The translations under genes were made by a program, and so were the position numbers. 64,000 nucleotides of DNA, from contig NZ_LT962687.1 in assembly GCF_900199635.1 (NCBI RefSeq), forward strand, positions 791,501-855,500. Reading direction: 5' to 3'. This document shows positions 60,926 to 64,000 of this stretch, one piece after another; the first letter of the stretch is position 1; every line of letters begins with the position of its first letter. Source of the stretch: Anaerotruncus massiliensis (ex Togo et al. 2026). GTDB taxonomy: Bacteria > Bacillota > Clostridia > Oscillospirales > Ruminococcaceae. Below the pieces are notes generated by a model. It ran no database searches and was not told the origin of the DNA. It was given only the letters and a program-made list of their open reading frames with translations.

Positions 60926-61561
60926 TCAGGAACAGAACCCGAGCGCGACCTCCGCGCAGGTGGCGGCGTCGGGGGTATAGCTGTCCGCGCCGATCTCGTC
61001 GCAGAACGCCTGGGTGACCGGCGCGCCGCCGATCATCACCTTGACCCCGCCGAGTGCGGGCGTGCCGTTGCGGAGCGCGACGACGGCGCGCATCTCGTTC
61101 ATCGTGGTGGTGAGCAGGGCGGAACAGGCGATGATGTCCGCGCCGTTTTGCTCGGCGGCGGATATGTACTTGGCGGCGGGCACGTCGACCCCCAGGTCGA
61201 TGACCCGCAGGCCCTTCCCCTCGAGCATCATTTTGACGAGGTTCTTGCCGATGTCGTGCCGGTCGCCCTTGACGGTGCCGAGCACGACGGTGCCGCGCAC
61301 CTCGCCGCCGCTTTCCGCGAGCAGGGGCTTGAGCAGCTCAAGTCCCGCGTTCATCGCGCGCGCGGCGATCATGACCTCGGGGATATAGACCTTGTTCGCC
61401 TTGAACTTCTCCCCGATGACCCCCATGCCCGCAAGCAGGCCGCCGTTCAGAATTTCCCCGGCGGAAAGGCCCTCCGCAATCGCGCGGGAAACCGTTTCCT
61501 TGACGGCGGGCGCGCGCCCCTGCTGCAGGAGCCGGCTGATTTCATCCAAAAGCTGGGACAA
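60926..61561 (-). CDS. Corrinoid protein (B12-binding, MtaC/MttC-like)
   Basis: A 211-residue protein of methyltransferase corrinoid-subunit type. The N-terminal helical cap (B12-binding 2) covers about residues 1-85 with EILNGGLLAGMGVIGEKF. The C-terminal Rossmann B12-binding domain has GTVKGDRHDIGKNLV, where His of DxHxxG is the lower cobalt ligand, then GVDVP, and the late GGAPVT. The start is taken as TTG61561 because AGGGGGG lies eight bases upstream; TTG61579 has no ribosome site. No partner methyltransferase is in the window. 61 nt separate it from the zinc-ribbon membrane gene. Confidence 0.85.
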   Translation of the reverse strand: MSQLLDEISRLLQQGRAPAVKETVSRAIAEGLSAGEILNGGLLAGMGVIGEKFKANKVYIPEVMIAARAMNAGLELLKPLLAESGGEVRGTVVLGTVKGDRHDIGKNLVKMMLEGKGLRVIDLGVDVPAAKYISAAEQNGADIIACSALLTTTMNEMRAVVALRNGTPALGGVKVMIGGAPVTQAFCDEIGADSYTPDAATCAEVALGFCS

Positions 61562-61849
61562 CCGATTTTCCCCCCTCAAATGCCAAAAACAGGCGCGGAT
61601 TCCGATTTTCCGCTACAGCAATCATACCTTACTTTGGCGCTGATTTCAAGCGGGTGGGCGCAAACGGGCGCCCGGAGATTCTGGATGGCCGGGGGACCGG
61701 GGATTTCCTCCCCGGGAAGAAGCAGGGAGGGGGAGGGGACAGGGCTTTCCAATATCGTAAACCTTGTGTAAACGATGCCCGGTGTTCACAGACAGTTCAT
61801 AAACGCCCGGTATCCTGAGTGCGTATCGATTCAGGGAGGAGGCACACCC
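61562..61849. other. Intergenic region, no gene seen
   Basis: Divergent gap between the corrinoid and peptidase genes. It contains a GGGG-rich stretch (61690-61740) and no ORF with a ribosome site. TTCACA near 61793 and TATCCT near 61811 are poor promoter candidates. Confidence 0.4.
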
Positions 61850-62632
61850 ATGCAGTTTTCTGCGGACAACTCCGGACAATCGACATCGCGGAAGCGGACA
61901 AAAAATACCCCCATCAGGAAGCTGACGGCGCGCGCCCTCGCGGTGACGCTCGCGTTCTTCTGCGCGGTGAACATTCTGGCGCTTCAGCCGCCCGCGCGCA
62001 CCACGCGCACCGTCGTCACCACGGAAAAAATCCCCTACAGCGTCGCCTACCAGGACGAGCCCGCCCGCTACCGGGGCTATACCGAGGTCGTCTCGGCTGG
62101 GATTGCGGGCGAGCGGGAGATCCGTTCACAGGTCGTTTTCGAGGGCGACCGGCCGGTCAAGGTGCTGTCGGTCCAGTCGACCGACACCGCCCGCCCCGTC
62201 GACCAGGTGGTCAAGAGGGGCACCCGGGTGCTGCGAAGCGAAACCGCCGACGGCAGCCGCTGGGTGTCCTCCTTCATCCGCCCGCTCAAGACCGGGTGGC
62301 TGTCGGCGGATTTTTACGACTATCCCCACCACAACGGCATCGACCTCGCCGCCCCGCACGGCACGCCCGTCTATGCGGCGGCGCAGGGGCGCGTCGTGCT
62401 CGCGGGCTGGTACGGGGAGTACGGCAAGTGCGTCATCATCGAGCACGCCGACGGCTCCCGCACCCTCTACGGGCACAACAGCTCGCTCGACGTATCGGCC
62501 GGGCAGGAGGTCAAGCAGGGGGAGAAGATCGCCAACGTCGGCTCGACGGGCAACTCCACCGGCAACCATCTGCATTTTGAAATCCGCATCGGGTCGAGCT
62601 TTTTGGACCCGCTGGTCTACATCGACAAATAG
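61850..62632 (+). CDS. G5 domain / M23 metallopeptidase, membrane-anchored
   Basis: A 260-residue cell-wall hydrolase. A basic N-terminus is followed by one hydrophobic segment (about residues 24-45), so it is exported as an anchored or cleaved protein. A G5-like domain (about 52-120, EKIPYSVAYQDEP, RVLRSET) precedes the LytM/M23 domain with zinc motifs HHNGIDLA and HLHFEI and the VGSTGNSTGNH loop. It would cut peptide cross-links of peptidoglycan; spore-related M23 enzymes share this layout. AGGGAGGAGG precedes ATG61850. Confidence 0.88.
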   Translation: MQFSADNSGQSTSRKRTKNTPIRKLTARALAVTLAFFCAVNILALQPPARTTRTVVTTEKIPYSVAYQDEPARYRGYTEVVSAGIAGEREIRSQVVFEGDRPVKVLSVQSTDTARPVDQVVKRGTRVLRSETADGSRWVSSFIRPLKTGWLSADFYDYPHHNGIDLAAPHGTPVYAAAQGRVVLAGWYGEYGKCVIIEHADGSRTLYGHNSSLDVSAGQEVKQGEKIANVGSTGNSTGNHLHFEIRIGSSFLDPLVYIDK

Positions 62633-62638
62633 CGCGGG

Positions 62639-62680
62639 AAAAGCCCCGGGACGCTTCGGAGGAAGCGCCCCGGGGCTTTT
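62639..62680 (+). terminator. Terminator after the M23 gene
   Basis: AAAAGCCCCGGG/CCCGGGGCTTTT stem enclosing a second GCTTC/GAAGC hairpin. Confidence 0.85.
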
Positions 62681-62712
62681 CGCGTGGCCGGCGGCCGCAC
62701 TTTTGGATTCGG

Positions 62713-63069
62713 CTATGACGCCTGCGCGTTTTTCGTGATGAGATCCATATGATCTTTGATGCAGAGCGAAAGGTCCTCAAAAAAAGCGCGCGCATCACTG
62801 TCGTTCCCAAGAAAGGGAATCATCAGGCTGGCGATCACATGGTGGACCGTTTTTTGCATTTGCTCCTCCGTCTGATTGACGACCATGATCACGAATTCCT
62901 CACACAATACGTTTGCGGCAAGTTCGGGAGTATCAATGACAAAATCCAATGCCATACGGTCGATCACTTCGCCGATCGAAAGCCCGGTGTTTTCGCAGTG
63001 CTTTAACAGGGCCTCTTTTGTTTTGGTCATGATGGTTGCTTCAATGGTCGTCAGTACCTTGTCAGGCAT
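62713..63069 (-). CDS. Putative ribbon-helix-helix type protein, 118 residues
   Basis: The first 45 residues (IEATIMTKTKEALLKHCENT, then GLSIGEVIDRMAL) follow the beta-helix-helix layout of Arc/CopG-type DNA-binding proteins. The remainder is mostly helical without motifs. AGGAGG lies seven bases before ATG63069. Its base composition is lower in GC than the genes before it. A role as regulator of an adjacent mobile element is possible. Confidence 0.5.
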   Translation of the reverse strand: MPDKVLTTIEATIMTKTKEALLKHCENTGLSIGEVIDRMALDFVIDTPELAANVLCEEFVIMVVNQTEEQMQKTVHHVIASLMIPFLGNDSDARAFFEDLSLCIKDHMDLITKNAQAS

Positions 63070-63193
63070 TGCGCTTCCTCCTCGTCATGCGTTTTGGCGA
63101 AGCTGCCAATTTCCCAGTCCTATGTTAGCACAAATGTTTATCGAGCACAACTCCTATTTAGGGACATTTCTATTAATAGATCATTTTGTTGGC

Positions 63194-63208
63194 TTTGTAT
63201 AGTTGGTA
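63194..63208 (+). repeat. 15-nt direct repeat, copy 1
   Basis: TTTGTATAGTTGGTA, also at 63948-63962. It contains TATAGT, a possible -10 element, 42 nt before the XRE start. Confidence 0.6.
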
Positions 63209-63249
63209 TGCTATTTGTAGAAGATATCCCTAGATAGGTGGTGGTGCCC

Positions 63250-63576
63250 GTGAACTGTAAAAGCATGGGAAAGAAGCTTAAGTCATATAGAGCGAAATGT
63301 GGTTGGAGTCTGAAAGAGTGTTCAGAAAGGATAGGCATCAGCACAAGGTATCTGGCCGATATCGAACGTGGCGATAAAGTGCCGAAGCTAGAAACGTTCC
63401 TGCTGATCCTGAACACTTTGAATGCTTCTGCCGACGATGTCCTTCAAGATAGTTTGGTCGTTGGCTATGAAGCCAAGAGTAACGACATGATTAGGAAGTT
63501 GAATGCTCTTGATGTTACCAAGAGAAAGCAAGCGTTGGAGATTTTCGATAGTGTCATATCTTCGCTGAAAGAATAA
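63250..63576 (+). CDS. XRE-family regulator, element-type
   Basis: A 108-residue protein with HTH_3 domain residues about 8-62 (CGWSLKECSERIGISTRYLADIE) and a short helical tail (RKQALEIFDSVISSL). GTG63250 is chosen because AGGTGG at 63235-63240 is 9 nt upstream; GTG63238 lies inside that motif. It is AT-rich and followed by a second XRE gene 32 nt away, a pairing usual for repressors of phages and integrative elements. Confidence 0.75.
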   Translation: MNCKSMGKKLKSYRAKCGWSLKECSERIGISTRYLADIERGDKVPKLETFLLILNTLNASADDVLQDSLVVGYEAKSNDMIRKLNALDVTKRKQALEIFDSVISSLKE

Positions 63577-63608
63577 AAGCCTTATAACGTAGCAAGAGGG
63601 TGGGGATC

Positions 63609-63917
63609 ATGATAGATATACTCAAAGAAATTACGAAACTCCGCTTGGCTCGGAACTGGACTGAGTATGATTTATCAAAACATTCCGGACTGTCTCAATC
63701 AACGATATCCACCTGGTACCGCAAGGGACAAACGCCAACAATACAAACGCTGGATAAGGTGTGCAAAGGATTTGGAATTACCTTATCACAATTTTTCTCA
63801 GAAGGGGATGACCCCATTTCGCTTACGCCAGAGCAGAGAGAAATGCTTGATAATTGGTCGGCACTAAACCCAAAGCAGCAACAGATCATTATGGACTTGC
63901 TTAGAAATATGTTTTGA
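63609..63917 (+). CDS. Second XRE-family regulator, element-type
   Basis: A 102-residue protein. The HTH domain has NWTEYDLSKHSGLSQSTIST and WYRKGQTPTIQTLDKVCKGF. The tail SLTPEQREMLDNWSALNPKQ and QIIMDLL is the common dimerisation end of phage-type XRE regulators. GAGGGTGG precedes ATG63609; the in-frame GTG63600 is less well spaced. With 63250-63576 it probably forms a control cassette of an element that continues beyond the window. Confidence 0.8.
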   Translation: MIDILKEITKLRLARNWTEYDLSKHSGLSQSTISTWYRKGQTPTIQTLDKVCKGFGITLSQFFSEGDDPISLTPEQREMLDNWSALNPKQQQIIMDLLRNMF

Positions 63918-63947
63918 CAACAATTGATGTCGAATACCCCCCTTTTT

Positions 63948-63962
63948 TTTGTATAGTTGGTA
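63948..63962 (+). repeat. 15-nt direct repeat, copy 2
   Basis: Same TTTGTATAGTTGGTA as at 63194-63208, here after a T-rich run and before whatever gene follows the window. Confidence 0.6.
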
Positions 63963-64000
63963 AATAGCCGCTCCAAATAAAAATGAACGCTTCAAAATGA

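Overview
The window reads as a chromosomal stretch of a GC-rich, endospore-forming Gram-positive bacterium, most like the Clostridia (Oscillospiraceae/Ruminococcaceae type). The support is an alpha/beta small acid-soluble spore protein with a SigG-like promoter, a SigH-like sigma factor, a manganese catalase of the spore-coat family, BclA-like collagen proteins, a EutS/EutP pair, strong AGGAGG ribosome sites with frequent TTG/GTG starts, and consensus SigA promoters. No species can be named from the sequence alone.

Layout. 1-20.8 kb is mostly housekeeping: a tRNA array (Gly, Arg, His, Gln), an acetyltransferase, XRE regulator, zincin, secreted cyclophilin, MATE exporter, SigH-like factor, zinc-ribbon protein, the DUF1858-trmK-nif3 operon, a repeat-rich non-coding block (7.8-8.6 kb), a DUF362 ferredoxin protein, ispE, an acidic wall protein, the ACT/UPF0210 operon facing a PHP-Lrp-aminotransferase operon, rqcH, a spore protein, thioredoxin, and tRNAs Gln and Pro. 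21.0-33.4 kb is an accessory island: two collagen-like tail-fibre proteins, two polyglycine proteins, a propeller-like protein, small proteins, a cohesin-like protein, a 1768-residue RHS protein with a variable C-terminal (presumed toxin) domain, a candidate immunity gene, and the decayed remnant of an older RHS tip. 33.8-37.8 kb is a Cys-rich/InlB-repeat surface protein whose wall anchor is out of frame, followed by a 37-residue ORF on the other strand. 38-41.4 kb holds a second zinc-ribbon paralogue, a split chromate transporter with a divergent LysR regulator, and the manganese catalase. 41.4-53.1 kb holds an XRE divergon with clear operators, a 3348-residue secreted repeat protein and a secreted beta-helix-like partner. 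53.2-57.3 kb holds eutS-eutP and an OmpR-type two-component system. 57.4-62.7 kb holds a hydrolase, a BclA-like protein, a zinc-ribbon membrane protein, a corrinoid protein and a G5/M23 peptidase. From about 62.7 kb the base composition becomes AT-rich and two XRE regulators with a repeated 15-nt element suggest the edge of another mobile element.

How it works together. The most unusual unit is 21.07-32.82 kb. Nine co-directional genes with overlaps or short gaps lead into an RHS toxin/immunity pair. None of the island proteins has an evident signal peptide, and no sheath, tube or baseplate gene is present. Either the proteins load onto a particle encoded elsewhere, or they are assembled on the spore surface inside the mother cell, as BclA is, or they leave by another route. 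All functional statements below come from reading the sequence and from recalled family knowledge; no search was run.
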